NCBI GenBank assembly: GCA_963830775.1
Contig: CAWHNT010000047.1
Location: 744,001-808,000 of the forward strand
DNA from: CAWHNT01 sp963830775
GTDB taxonomy: Bacteria; Pseudomonadota; Alphaproteobacteria; Geminicoccales; Geminicoccaceae
Length of the DNA stretch: 64,000 bases
Reading direction: 5' to 3'
Position 1 is the stretch's first letter. Each line of letters starts with the position of its first letter. Position numbers and translations under genes: made by a program. Under the pieces are notes generated by a model. The model worked only from the letters and a program-made list of their open reading frames with translations, searched no databases and was not told the origin of the DNA. Shown piece by piece: positions 46,377-55,498 of this stretch.

Positions 46377-46425
46377 GATCAGCCCAGGAGGTTGGCGGGC
46401 TCGCCCGCCGGGCAAGAGGCTGATC
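46377..46425 (-). terminator. Nested hairpin between nuclease and lectin genes
   Basis: The outer arms are GATCAGCC (46377) and GGCTGATC (46418); the inner helix is GGCGGG-CTCG-CCCGCC (46394-46409). It lies 14 bp after the minus-strand nuclease stop, where a terminator is expected. No U tract is seen on that strand. Confidence 0.5.
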
Positions 46426-46438
46426 GGAATGTGAGCCG

Positions 46439-48631
46439 TCAGGCGGCGCGCAGGCCGCGGATCTGGGCGGGCTCGGCGATCTCGACCCGCTCGGTCTCGC
46501 CGCGCATGGTGTCGGCCGCATGCAATCGCTCGGCGAAGAGGAGGCCAGCCAGGGCCTCGATCTGCCGCAGCGGGGCCTGGAAGCGCTTGAAGCGGCCGGG
46601 GTCGAAACGCTCGATGCCGAAGCGGCGGACGACCAGCTGCTGGCTGAGGAGGAAGCCGAAGACCTGCAGCTCCGGGCCGTCGCCGCTGCGGTCGGCGATG
46701 GCGACGACCTTCCAGAAGGTGAGCGGGTAGGCGATCGGGCCGCGCCCGAAGTCGGCCGTGGGGTCGCGCGCATTGTCGAGCACCGGCCCGGCCAGGATGC
46801 AGGCCTTGGTGTCGCCGTCCTTCCGGCTCTGCTGGATGTGGTTCTCGAAGGCACCCCAGATGCCTTCGCCGCTGTAGGGGCGGCCGGGGGCGGAGCGGTT
46901 GAAGGCCTCGTGCTGGGGGGTGCAGTTGGTCCAGTGGAAGGTGTCGGAGTTCGCGAGCTCGATCTCGTCGTCGCTGTCGCCCCAGGCATTGTCCTCGCGC
47001 CGGACGACGTGCCCGCGATCGACCTTGGTGGCCGGCTTGTAGAAGTCCTCGTCGACGAGCTGGGCTTCGATCGGGATGCGCGGGTCGGGGATCCACCTGT
47101 CGGTGCCGAACGCCTCCCGGCCGCCCTCGGACTTGCGCTCGCGCGCGTAATCCACGTTCACCGCCGACCACATCTGCAGGCGGCGCCGGCGGTTCATCAC
47201 CAGCTCGAAATGATGGTACTTCAGCACCTTGGGCTCGCGCCGCTCATCCAGCAGGATCTCGGGCAGCCGTGCTGCGGCGATCCGCGGCGGCGGCACCACC
47301 AGCGCGGGCTCCCCGTGACCCAGGAAGAATGGATCGTAGCCCTGGCGGCCGGCATAGTCCGGGTCGAACCTGAGCGTCTTCTCGACGGCCACGACCGATT
47401 CTGCCGGAACGGCTGTCATCGGCGCCGTCGCCGGTGCGGTCGCCACAGGCTGGGCGTAGATGTGGATGGTCACCGGCCCGGTGAAGGTGAAGTGGTTCTG
47501 TGCCATGGCGGGGCCCTGGTAGGGGAGCAGCGGGGAGGGCCGGCTCTCGCCAGCCGCGCCGAAGGTGGCGGCGGACGGCCCGCCCACCTGCTGGGCAAGG
47601 TCGTCGACCGGGTCGGTCGTCGACGCGAGCAGCGCCTGCAGGATCGCCTGCCGTGCGGGGTCCTGCAGCTGCTGCTCGGTCAGGTGCTTGACGATGGCGC
47701 TGACCCGGGCACCCTCGTTGGCGATCCAGCGCACCCGGTCGTCGCCCATCTCCTCGGTCCACGGGGTCCCGTCGACGGCGACCACCCGGCCGTCCCGGAC
47801 TTGCGGGATCGAGGCATGGTGCAGGGCCACGAGCTCCCAGTTGCGGCTGAAGGCCGGCGAGCCCGAGGAGCCTTCGAGCGTGTCGGTCTCGTAGTGCAGG
47901 AAGCCTTCGTCGAGGATGTCGACCAGCCGGTTCTGGGTGATGGCGTACTGCTTGGGGCCGCCTTGCGGGTACTGGATGATGTTGACCGGCTGCCCGATCA
48001 GGATCTTGGGGGTGGCCTCGATCAGCGCGATGATCCCGAGCTCGTCGAGGTGGCGCCCGTCGAGGGAGCGTGGCTTGATCGCGACCAGCGTGAAGTCCAG
48101 ACGCTCGTCGCCGAGGAAGAACGCGTCCGGCTCGAGCTCGAACAGGATGCCCTGCTGCGTTCCCTGGTCCGTGCGCTCGAAGAGGAAGTTGGCGGCCTGA
48201 CCGACGGCATCGCCGGCACTCGGGAAGACATGGTGGTTGGTCAGGAGCAGACGCGAGGTCACGAGGAAGCCGGTCGCATACCCTTCGGCCTGGATGCCGG
48301 CAGCGGGCAGGTCGACGAGCCGTGCCACGGGCCTGCCGGCGGTCCGTGCGGCGTCGCTGGGCGCGAACGGCACGTAGTCGAGCGTGGCACCCATCTTGCG
48401 CTCGATGCCGAGCGGCAGCATGCCCCGCCGGCGCAGCTCGCGCGCCTGGGCCAGGCCTGCCTCGCGGGCGCTGAAGCGCGCCTGCCGTTGCGGTGAGTCG
48501 GCAGCACCGGGGCCCCCGGCCGCCACCTGGTCCGTGTTCCTGGCGCGCTCGCCTTGACGGCGCTGCCAGCGCTCCAGTGCTGCCCGTTGGACGGCGCGGC
48601 GCGCTTCCCTGGTGCGGTCGAGCTGGCCCAT
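46439..48631 (-). CDS. Trypsin-like serine protease fused to NUC (DNA/RNA non-specific) endonuclease
   Basis: 730 residues without signal peptide or membrane segment, so probably cytosolic. Residues 1-80 are Arg/Gln-rich helix. Residues about 95-325 form a trypsin/V8-type protease with His in LLLTNHHVFP (133/134), Asp179 in ERLDFTLVAI and Ser256 in LEGSSGSPAF. Residues about 460-710 are a beta-beta-alpha-metal nuclease with DRGH at 538-541 (catalytic His541) and NCTPQHEAFN at 569-578. Both active sites look intact. GGAG lies 7 nt before the ATG. The combination suggests a latent nuclease controlled by proteolysis, as in conflict or cell-death systems, but no partner gene is adjacent beyond the lectin-like protein. 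The function is unproven. Confidence 0.85.
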   Translation of the reverse strand: MGQLDRTREARRAVQRAALERWQRRQGERARNTDQVAAGGPGAADSPQRQARFSAREAGLAQARELRRRGMLPLGIERKMGATLDYVPFAPSDAARTAGRPVARLVDLPAAGIQAEGYATGFLVTSRLLLTNHHVFPSAGDAVGQAANFLFERTDQGTQQGILFELEPDAFFLGDERLDFTLVAIKPRSLDGRHLDELGIIALIEATPKILIGQPVNIIQYPQGGPKQYAITQNRLVDILDEGFLHYETDTLEGSSGSPAFSRNWELVALHHASIPQVRDGRVVAVDGTPWTEEMGDDRVRWIANEGARVSAIVKHLTEQQLQDPARQAILQALLASTTDPVDDLAQQVGGPSAATFGAAGESRPSPLLPYQGPAMAQNHFTFTGPVTIHIYAQPVATAPATAPMTAVPAESVVAVEKTLRFDPDYAGRQGYDPFFLGHGEPALVVPPPRIAAARLPEILLDERREPKVLKYHHFELVMNRRRRLQMWSAVNVDYARERKSEGGREAFGTDRWIPDPRIPIEAQLVDEDFYKPATKVDRGHVVRREDNAWGDSDDEIELANSDTFHWTNCTPQHEAFNRSAPGRPYSGEGIWGAFENHIQQSRKDGDTKACILAGPVLDNARDPTADFGRGPIAYPLTFWKVVAIADRSGDGPELQVFGFLLSQQLVVRRFGIERFDPGRFKRFQAPLRQIEALAGLLFAERLHAADTMRGETERVEIAEPAQIRGLRAA

Positions 48632-48772
48632 CTGCCCACTCCGTCGGCTGGGGTCCAACTCCCGGTGCCTTGCCCAGGTCGGAGCTGTTCTACTCGCGGT
48701 TCATGACAACGCCAAGACGGGCCGCCGCCCGCCGGCTTCGGTCTGCATTGTAGGAGATCGAGCTTTGCCGTT

Positions 48773-49503
48773 TTACGGCGCTCGGGCGCGTGGCGTCGGC
48801 TGCTCGTCGGGTGCGGCGTTCTTCAGCAGGAGCAGGGCCTCGATGGCGCGGCTCTGGTAGTCGCTGAGGACCGGGGTCGAGGAGGGCCGTGGCGAGCGGC
48901 GCTGCCGCTGGGGCGGCTCCGGCTCGGGGGCTGGTTCTTCAATGGAGGAGCCTCGTCCGCCGCCACCGCGGCGTGCACCGCCGCATGCTCCTGCTGCAGC
49001 TCGCCGCGCAGGCGGCTCTCCACCCGCTGCATCGTCCGCAGCTCGGGATCGTCGGACGGGCGAGGCGCGCGCGGCGAGGGGCTGGGCGTGCGCGGGGCCG
49101 GTGCCGGTGCGGCGGCACGCTTGTTGGCGGCGATCACGCCGTCGGCCAGCGTCCGGGCCGGGTCCTTGCCCATGCGCTCCTGGAGCAGGATGAACATGGC
49201 CACGCGCACGTCGCCCAGCGCCGTGGCCTCCATCAGGAGGTGGCGGGCGAGCTGGGTGAGGATGCGGCGCTGCTCGTCCTCGGGCATGGCGTGCAGGGTG
49301 TTGTAGCCGTCGACGAGGGCCTTGAACTCGGGCTCGGCGACGAGGGTCTCGACGTCGGCCGGGGCCATGCCCTCCAGCCGTGCCACCTGCTTGGGCGTGA
49401 GGCCCATGGAGAGCTTCTGGCCCATGCGGCGGTCGCGGGCCGTGACGCGGGCGAAGGGGCGGTTGAGGCCCTTGCGGGTGGCGTAGTGGGCGGTGGCGAG
49501 CAT
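48773..49503 (-). CDS. HTH-containing protein with Pro/Arg-rich tail, frame break near 48970
   Basis: About 243 residues if one base is missing near 48970 (GAGGCTCCTCC). Residues about 8-50 (RPFARVTARDRRM, LTPKQVARLEGMAPADVETL, EPEFKALVDGY) resemble the HTH of the small protein at 347-640. Residues 50-115 are helical (ILTQLARHLLMEATAL, MFILLQERMGKDPARTLADGVIAAN). A disordered Pro/Arg/Ala tail follows, and the end is SDYQSRAIEALLLLKN. It may be a phage-type packaging or regulatory DNA-binding protein; its target is unknown. The ATG at 49503 starts 36 bp after the box at 49540-49554. An upstream TTG at 49539 abuts that box and is less likely. Confidence 0.6.
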
Positions 49504-49539
49504 GGGGGAGGGAGTACAGGAAGCCGAGGAGCAGAGCAA

Positions 49540-49554
49540 GGATTATTAACCTAT
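49540..49554 (-). promoter_or_regulatory. AT-rich box upstream of HTH gene (copy 2)
   Basis: Read on the minus strand, ATAGGTTAATAATCC, matching the box at 262-276 at 13 of 15 positions and lying in the same orientation ahead of a related HTH gene. The plus strand shows TTAACCTA, like a CtrA half-site. It also lies in the 147-bp divergent region shared with the aminotransferase at 49651. Confidence 0.4.
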
Positions 49555-49650
49555 TCAAGGCTGGACATCCACACCAGGTTCCGGGTCTCGCGCGTTGACA
49601 CCCGGCGGACGCGGCGCCGAAGATGGCGGGATGCCGGCGGGAGTTGATGC

Positions 49651-50982
49651 ATGCTGACCAAGGAGCTCGCGGGCGCCCCGAACAATCTCGAGGCGTTCTG
49701 GATGCCGTTCACGGCCAACCGGGATTTCAAGGCCAGGCCGCGGCTGCTCGTCGGGGCCGAGGGCATGCACTACGTGCTCTCGGACGGGCGCCGGATCATC
49801 GACGGCACGGCGGGCTTATGGTGCTGCAACGCAGGGCACGGGCGGCCGCGGATCGTCGAGGCGATCCGGCAGCAGGCGCAGGAGATGGACTTCGCGCCGA
49901 CGTTCCAGTGGGGGCATCCGAAGGCGTTCGAGCTGGCCTCCCGGCTGGCCGCCATGATGCCGGGCGAGCTGGACCATGCGTTCTTCACCAACTCGGGGTC
50001 GGAGTCGGTCGACACCGCGCTGAAGATCGCCATCGCCTACCAGCGCGCCATCGGGCAGGGCACGCGCACGCGGCTGATCGGGCGCGAGCGGGGCTATCAC
50101 GGGGTCGGGTTCGGCGGCATCTCGGTCGGCGGGATCGTCAAGAACCGGATGTATTACGGCTCCCTGCTGAACGGCGTCGACCACCTGCCGTCCACCTACG
50201 TGCCGGAGCAGCAGCGCTGGTCGCGCGGGCAGCCGGCCTGGGGTGCGCACCTGGCGGACGAGCTGCTGCGGCTCATCAACCTGCACGATGCCTCGACCAT
50301 CGCCGCCGTGATCGTGGAGCCGGTGGCGTGCTCGACCGGCGTGCTGGTGCCGCCCGTGGGCTATCTCGAGCGGCTGCGGGAGATCACCAAGGCGCACGGC
50401 ATCCTGCTCATCTTCGACGAGGTGATCACGGCCTTCGGCAGGCTCGGCAAGGCGACCGCGGCCGAGCGGTTCGGGGTCGAGCCCGACATGATCACGATGG
50501 CCAAGGGGGTGACGTCGGGCACGGTGCCGATGGGTGCCGTGATGATCCGCAAGGGCATCTACGACGCCTTCATGGAAGCACCCGAGCGGACGATCGAGCT
50601 CTTCCACGGCTACACCTACTCGGCCCATCCGCTGGCCTGTGCCGCGGCGCTGGCGACGCTGGAGGTCTACAAGGAGGAGGAGCTGTTCGAGCGGTCGGCC
50701 GACCTCGCTCCCTACTGGGAGGAGGCGATCCACTCGCTCAAGGGTGCGCCGCATGTCATCGACCTCAGGAACATCGGGCTGATCGGGGCGATCGAGCTCG
50801 AGCCCAGGCCGGGGGCGCCGGGGCAGCGGGGCTACGACGCCATGTTGAAGGCGTGCGATCTCGGGCTGATGGTGCGGGTGACGGGGGACATCATCGCGCT
50901 GTCGCCGCCGCTGATCATCGGGCGCGAGCAGGTCGATCAAATCGTCGAGATCGTCCGCAAGGTGCTGGCGGCGATCGACTGA
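49651..50982 (+). CDS. Class III aminotransferase (omega-amino acid:pyruvate type)
   Basis: 443 residues. Motifs are FWMPFTANRDFKARPRLL near the start, DGTAGLWCCNAGHG, FFTNSGSESVDTALK, RERGYHGVGFGG, VIVEPVACSTGV, LIFDEVITAFGR and the PLP lysine Lys285 in MAKGVTSG. FWMPFTANR and WCCNAGHG are characteristic of beta-alanine/omega-amino acid:pyruvate transaminases. It moves the terminal amino group of beta-alanine, taurine-like or other omega-amines onto pyruvate. GGGAG precedes the ATG. The dienelactone hydrolase gene follows after 70 bp; a metabolic link is not clear. Confidence 0.9.
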   Translation: MLTKELAGAPNNLEAFWMPFTANRDFKARPRLLVGAEGMHYVLSDGRRIIDGTAGLWCCNAGHGRPRIVEAIRQQAQEMDFAPTFQWGHPKAFELASRLAAMMPGELDHAFFTNSGSESVDTALKIAIAYQRAIGQGTRTRLIGRERGYHGVGFGGISVGGIVKNRMYYGSLLNGVDHLPSTYVPEQQRWSRGQPAWGAHLADELLRLINLHDASTIAAVIVEPVACSTGVLVPPVGYLERLREITKAHGILLIFDEVITAFGRLGKATAAERFGVEPDMITMAKGVTSGTVPMGAVMIRKGIYDAFMEAPERTIELFHGYTYSAHPLACAAALATLEVYKEEELFERSADLAPYWEEAIHSLKGAPHVIDLRNIGLIGAIELEPRPGAPGQRGYDAMLKACDLGLMVRVTGDIIALSPPLIIGREQVDQIVEIVRKVLAAID

Positions 50983-51052
50983 GGGCTCTCCCACGCCCTG
51001 GTGCGCCGGCCTAGTTCCGAAGGCTCGATGGAGCAGCGGGAGGAGGCCGGCC

Positions 51053-51913
51053 ATGCGCCAGGAGATCATCAACCTCTATGACGAGTTCACCCACCGCGGG
51101 CTGGAGCGGCGGGTGTTCATGCAGCGGCTGGCGGAGCTCGCCGGCGGGACGGCGGCGGCTGCGGCCGTCCTGCCGCTGCTGGAGGCGAACTACGCCGCGG
51201 CGGCGATGATCGAGGAAGGCGACGGCCGGGTCACGGCCGAGCGCGTCTCCGTGCCGGGGCAGGCCGGGGACATCAAAGGCTACCTGGTGAGGCCCGCCGC
51301 TGCCAGCGGCCGGCTGCCCGCGGTCGTGGTGGTGCATGAGAACCGGGGGCTCAATCCGCATATCGAGGACGTGGCGCGGCGGGCGGCAGTGGCGGGGTTC
51401 GTGGCGCTGGCGCCGGATTTCCTCTCGAGGGCCGGGGGCACGCCCGCGGACCCGGACCAGGCGCGGGACATGATCGGCAAGCTCGACCAGCAGGGCGTGG
51501 TCGAGGATGCGCGCTCGCTGATCGCCTGGCTCGGCAACGACGAGCGGACCAACGGCAAGGTCGGGATCGTCGGCTTCTGCTGGGGCGGCGGCGTGGTCGG
51601 CCGGGTGGCGGAGGAGGTGCCGGAGCTCGATGCGGGGGCGGTGTTCTACGGCCGGGTGCCGCCGCTGGACGGGGTGTCCAGGATCAAGGCTCCGCTGCTC
51701 TTGAACTATGCCGGCATGGACGAGAACGTGAACGGCGGCGTGCCCGGGTTCCGCGAGGCCTTGGACAAGGCCGGCGTGCGCTACGAGCTGCACATGTACG
51801 AGGGCGCCCAGCACGCCTTCCACAACGACACCTCCGAGGCGCGCTACAACGCGGCAGCGGCGAAGCAGGCCTGGGAGCGCACGATGGCCTTCTTCAAGGC
51901 GAACCTCGCCTGA
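51053..51913 (+). CDS. Dienelactone hydrolase family protein
   Basis: 286 residues, alpha/beta hydrolase. The Cys nucleophile is in GFCWGGG (Cys176), with Asp223 in YAGMDENVN and His254 in AQHAFHND as the rest of the triad. HENRGLNPHIEDVARR is the usual oxyanion region. Residues 15-50 (LERRVFMQRLAELAGGTAAAAAVLPLL) look like a Tat signal, so the enzyme may be periplasmic, as in the YghX/'carboxymethylenebutenolidase' branch. The substrate is uncertain. The ATG is 70 bp after the aminotransferase. Confidence 0.87.
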   Translation: MRQEIINLYDEFTHRGLERRVFMQRLAELAGGTAAAAAVLPLLEANYAAAAMIEEGDGRVTAERVSVPGQAGDIKGYLVRPAAASGRLPAVVVVHENRGLNPHIEDVARRAAVAGFVALAPDFLSRAGGTPADPDQARDMIGKLDQQGVVEDARSLIAWLGNDERTNGKVGIVGFCWGGGVVGRVAEEVPELDAGAVFYGRVPPLDGVSRIKAPLLLNYAGMDENVNGGVPGFREALDKAGVRYELHMYEGAQHAFHNDTSEARYNAAAAKQAWERTMAFFKANLA

Positions 51914-51943
51914 GCACGGCCGGCCGCTGAACCGCATGGCGGC

Positions 51944-52687
51944 ATGAACCTCGACGAGTACGCCGTCATGCGCGCGGCCGAGGACCACCACTGGTGGTAC
52001 CGGGCCCTGCGCGACGTGATCCGGCTGCATTGGGAGCGGCACGTGGCCGTGCCGCGGCCGCGCCTCCTGGACGTGGGGTGCGGGACCGGGGCCAACCTGG
52101 CGCTGCTCGCTCCGCTGAGCGAGCCGGCCGGGATCGACGTCGCACCCGAGGCGGTGGCGGCGTGCCGCGAGCGCGGGCTCGTGGCGACGGCCGTGGCGTC
52201 GGCGGCGAGCCTGCCGTTCGGGCCTGAGAGCTTCGACGTGGTGCTGTCCTGCGACGTGCTGGGGCACCGGTCGCTGGCGGATCGGGCCCTGCCGCTGCGC
52301 GAGATGGCGCGCGTGCTGCGGCCAGGGGGGCTCGTGCTCCTGAACCTGCCGGCGTTCCAGTGGCTGCTCTCGCCGCACGACGAGGCCTACGGGCAGGACC
52401 ATCGCTTCACGCGGCGCGAGGCCGTGCTGCTCCTGCAGGCGGCGGGCTTCGAGCCGGTGGCGGCCAGCTACTGGAACACGCTCCTGTTCCCGGCAGCAGT
52501 GGCGAGCAGGCTCGCGCGGCGGCGTTCCGGTCGGGCCGGGTCGGATCTGGCGGTCGGGGCCGGCCGTGCGGCGGCGGGGATGCTGGCCGGCGTTCTGGCC
52601 CTGGAGTATCGTCTTTTGCGGTTGGTACCACTGCCAGTTGGTCTTTCGCTGTTCATCGTCGGGCGAAAGCGGCCCCTTGAGGGCTGA
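51944..52687 (+). CDS. Class I SAM-dependent methyltransferase
   Basis: 247 residues. DEYAVMRAAEDHHWWYRALRD is a frequent opening in methyltransferases from glycan loci. The SAM motif LLDVGCGTGANLALL, a following acidic GIDVAPEAV and VVLSCDVLGH mark the fold. A hydrophobic C-terminal segment (MLAGVLALEYRLLRLVPLPVGLSLFIV) suggests membrane association. The substrate is unknown. It begins 31 bp after the hydrolase gene, on the same strand. Confidence 0.8.
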   Translation: MNLDEYAVMRAAEDHHWWYRALRDVIRLHWERHVAVPRPRLLDVGCGTGANLALLAPLSEPAGIDVAPEAVAACRERGLVATAVASAASLPFGPESFDVVLSCDVLGHRSLADRALPLREMARVLRPGGLVLLNLPAFQWLLSPHDEAYGQDHRFTRREAVLLLQAAGFEPVAASYWNTLLFPAAVASRLARRRSGRAGSDLAVGAGRAAAGMLAGVLALEYRLLRLVPLPVGLSLFIVGRKRPLEG

Positions 52688-52756
52688 AGCTCGGAACAAG
52701 GCGCACGGCGGGCTTTTAGTCCGGCGTGGGGGGTTAGCCTTGGGGAGAGAAGGCAC

Positions 52757-53302
52757 ATGGCCGATCGATGGGGGGCCGAGACCGATGGCGCGGCCTTTCA
52801 GACCATAACGGCCGCGGCGGTTCCCGAGCGGGCGGACGAGCGCCGCAACTCCCCCCGGCGCGGGCGATGGCATCTGAGCCAGTCCCTGACCGGGACCACG
52901 CCGCCGCCGCTGATCGTGCGCGGCGTGCTTGCAGGCGTCGCGGCGACCTTGAGCTTCCGGTATGTGGCCCTTCTGCTGCTCAGCGTGCCGGGCCTGGTGC
53001 CTGCGCCATCGTTCGCGCTCAAGCCGTCACCAGGGATGGTGATCCCGGCCCTGGCGGGTGCCGTGCTCTGGGGTGCCATGTTCGGGGCCGTGCTGGCGCT
53101 GGTGCTCTCGCGCTGCCGGGCCGGGCGGAGCTACTGGCTGGTGGCGCTGGTCCTGGGGGCCCTGGTGCCGACCGCGCTCAGCTTCGGTCCGCTGCTGCTC
53201 ACCAGAGGGGCGGACATGTCGGCCTGGCTCGATGTGCTTGCCGGCATCGTGGTCAACGGCGCCTGGGGGGTCGGCACGGCCCTGTTCCTGCTCATCCTCT
53301 AG
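52757..53302 (+). CDS. Hypothetical four-helix inner-membrane protein
   Basis: 181 residues. The first 50 residues are polar and Arg-rich, followed by four membrane helices (IVRGVLAGVAATLSFRYVAL, then VIPALAGAVLWGAMFGAVLALVL, YWLVALVLGALVPTAL and the terminal IVVNGAWGVGTALFLLIL). I do not recognise a family. GGGGAGA precedes the ATG. The gene converges on the FAD oxidoreductase with an 11-bp overlap. Confidence 0.65.
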   Translation: MADRWGAETDGAAFQTITAAAVPERADERRNSPRRGRWHLSQSLTGTTPPPLIVRGVLAGVAATLSFRYVALLLLSVPGLVPAPSFALKPSPGMVIPALAGAVLWGAMFGAVLALVLSRCRAGRSYWLVALVLGALVPTALSFGPLLLTRGADMSAWLDVLAGIVVNGAWGVGTALFLLIL

Positions 53303-54414
53303 CCGCCGGGACGCGGCCGTCGAGGAGGTCGCCCACGGCCTCCTCGAGCTCGAACACGCTGTCGATCTTCGAGCCCAGGACCGAGACGCAGAGCGGAGCC
53401 TGCGCATGGCAGCGGACGAGGATCGGGCGGCCGTCATCGATCTCGTGGCGGTTGGGGATCGCCTTCAGCTCGAAGAGGGAGCCGCTCTGGGCCAGGCCGG
53501 CTGCGGCCGGGAGAAAGCGCTGGGCGTCGCGCTGCATGAAGAGGAAGCGCGAGGGCCTGGCCAGCGACCGGGCCAGCGCGTAGGGCGGCCGGGGGTCGTC
53601 CAGGAGGCTCCAGCTCGCCTGGGGCGTGTAGCGCACGTGGGTGAGCGAGCTGGTGCCCAGCGCCGGCATCGGCATCAGGGAGAAGAAGGGGCCGTCGATC
53701 ACGGTGAAGGCGAAGCCGCGCAGCTCGGGCGGGACGTCGACGAGGCAGAATCTCGGCGAGCTCGGCCTTGAGGTCGAGCGGCTGCAGGCCGCTGGCGCGC
53801 AGGAGCTCGTTGATCCCGGCATAGGCGACGAGGAAGACCGCACGGGCGCGGACCGGGCCGGCATCGGTGACGACGGTGGCGGTGCTGCCGGCGAGGTCGA
53901 TCCGCTGGGCGCCATGGCCGGCCAGGAGCGTGATGGCGGGCGTGGCGGCAAGGCGGGCCTCGAGCTGGGTGCGGAGCGCAAGGGCGTTGAAGGCCCCCTC
54001 GCGGACCGCGAAGGCGGCCTCGATCCGGCTCGCATCGAGGAGGCGGCGGGCCGAGCGGGGGGCGGCGGTGAGAGGGAGCCCGAGCTCGCGGCAGAAGCGC
54101 TCGAGCTGGGCAGCACTGGTGGCCGAGCCGTCGCGGGCGACGGCGTAGACATGGGTGAAGCTCTCGTCGACGCAGCCCGCCATCTCGCGCAGGAAGCGCT
54201 CGTAATGGCGGTGCGAGCCCGCGGCCGTCGAGAGGCTGCGCGGGTAGTGGTAGCCGTTGTGGATGCGGGCCTGGTTGGCCCAGCTGGCGCGGGCGAGGAT
54301 GCGGGGCTCGCGGTCGATGAGCGCCACGCTGGCGTCGCGGCGGGCGAGCAGGAGCGCCAGGCGGACGCCGAAGAAGCCGGCGCCGATGACGGCGAAGTCG
54401 TAAGGATCGTGCAC
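53292..54414 (-). CDS. FAD-dependent oxidoreductase (DAO family), frame break near 53755
   Basis: About 373 residues after removing one extra base near 53755. The N-terminus FAVIGAGFFGVRLALLLARRD is the dinucleotide fold, followed by VALIDREPRILARASWANQARIHNG (substrate-side flavin region). The central part is VDESFTHVYAVARDG, and the C-terminal half resumes as FCLVDVPPELRGFAFTVIDG. It probably oxidises an amine or hydroxyl in the glycan operon. The start is taken as GTG at 54414, 27 bp after the upstream glycosyltransferase, so the two form one operon divergent from the aminotransferase side. Confidence 0.8.
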
Positions 54415-54440
54415 GCGCTTGGATCGAGCCGGGATGGTCG

Positions 54441-55478
54441 TCAGTCGATGTCGACCATGTTCTCGATGTGCAGCCGGGTGCCGCCGGTCTCCTCGCGGAC
54501 ATAGTAGAGGGGGCGGTTCTTGGTTTCGATCAGGATGCGGGAGACGTATTCGGCGACGATGGCGAGGACGAAGAAGAGGAGGCAGAACATGCCGAGCTGG
54601 ACGACCATGAGCGAGGTCCAGCCGGGGACGGCGGTGTCGCCGAGGAGACGGCCGGCGACGACGGTGAGGGCACCCAGGAGGGCCAGGCCGGCGAGCGCCA
54701 GGGAGAGGCCGGAGGCGTAGCGCAAAGGCTTGTCGGAGAAGGCGACGATGGCGTCGAGGGCCACGTGGTAGCGCTCGTGCAGGCCGGCGCGGCCCTGGTA
54801 GATGTCGGCATAGCCCGCGGGGTCGATGGAGGCGGTGGTGAAGCCGACATAGGCCGAGAGCATGCGGTTGACGCGGTTGTGCTCCTTCAGGCGGCCCAGC
54901 GAGTTGACGACGCGGCGGCTCAGGACCTGGTAGCCGGTGGAGTCCTCGTGCATGTCGAGGCCGGTGGCCCAGCGGCACAGGCGGTAGAAGGCGCGGATCG
55001 CCAGGCGGTAGGGCCAGGGCTCACTGCGCAGCGGCGGTTTCCTGACATAGACCACGTCGAACCCGTCCTGGGCGCGGCGGACCAGCTGCGGGATCAGCTC
55101 GGGCGGGTCCTCGAGATGCGGCGGCATGGTGACCACGAAGTCGCCGACCGCGGCGTCGAGGCCGGCGGTGAGCGCGATCTCGGCACCGTAGTGGCGGGAG
55201 AGGACGAGGAGGCGCAGGTTGGGGTTGCGGGCGGCAAGGGCCCGGACGACCTCGATCGTGCCGTCGCTCGAGGAATCGTCGGCCAGGATCAGCTCGTGGT
55301 TGGGGAAGCACGCCTCCAGCACGCGCTGGACACGGTCGACGAAGGCAGGAACGCGTGCCGCCTGGTTGTGGACCGGCACCACGACCGAGACGATCAGGTC
55401 CTTCTGCGTTGGCAGGGTGGCCGGCCCGACGCTAGAGAGCGTGCTGCCGGGTGCTGCAGGCGATGTGACCGCGGCCAT
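54441..55478 (-). CDS. GtrB-like polyprenyl-phosphate glycosyltransferase (GT2)
   Basis: 345 residues. The catalytic GT-A domain has VSVVVPVHNQ, LADDSSSDGT and the VVTMPPHLEDPPELIP segment that replaces the usual DADLQDPP motif, then HEDSTGYQVLSRRVV. Two C-terminal membrane helices follow (SGLSLALAGLALLGALTVV and LGMFCLLFFVLAIVAEYVS). Such enzymes build undecaprenyl-phosphate sugars for periplasmic transfer. The Asp of DXD is altered to Pro/His, so donor or metal use may differ. The 20-bp gap to the divergent aminotransferase implies overlapping promoters and 5' ends. Confidence 0.83.
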   Translation of the reverse strand: MAAVTSPAAPGSTLSSVGPATLPTQKDLIVSVVVPVHNQAARVPAFVDRVQRVLEACFPNHELILADDSSSDGTIEVVRALAARNPNLRLLVLSRHYGAEIALTAGLDAAVGDFVVTMPPHLEDPPELIPQLVRRAQDGFDVVYVRKPPLRSEPWPYRLAIRAFYRLCRWATGLDMHEDSTGYQVLSRRVVNSLGRLKEHNRVNRMLSAYVGFTTASIDPAGYADIYQGRAGLHERYHVALDAIVAFSDKPLRYASGLSLALAGLALLGALTVVAGRLLGDTAVPGWTSLMVVQLGMFCLLFFVLAIVAEYVSRILIETKNRPLYYVREETGGTRLHIENMVDID

Positions 55479-55498
55479 GATCGGATCGGGCGTTCCTC

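Noticed and set aside
49490..49558. Hydrophobic leader NRLIILALLLGFLYSLP upstream of the HTH gene, like a signal peptide
   Set aside because: It is in a different frame from the HTH protein, starts at TTG inside the 49540-49554 box and would need an extra frameshift; the downstream protein looks cytosolic.
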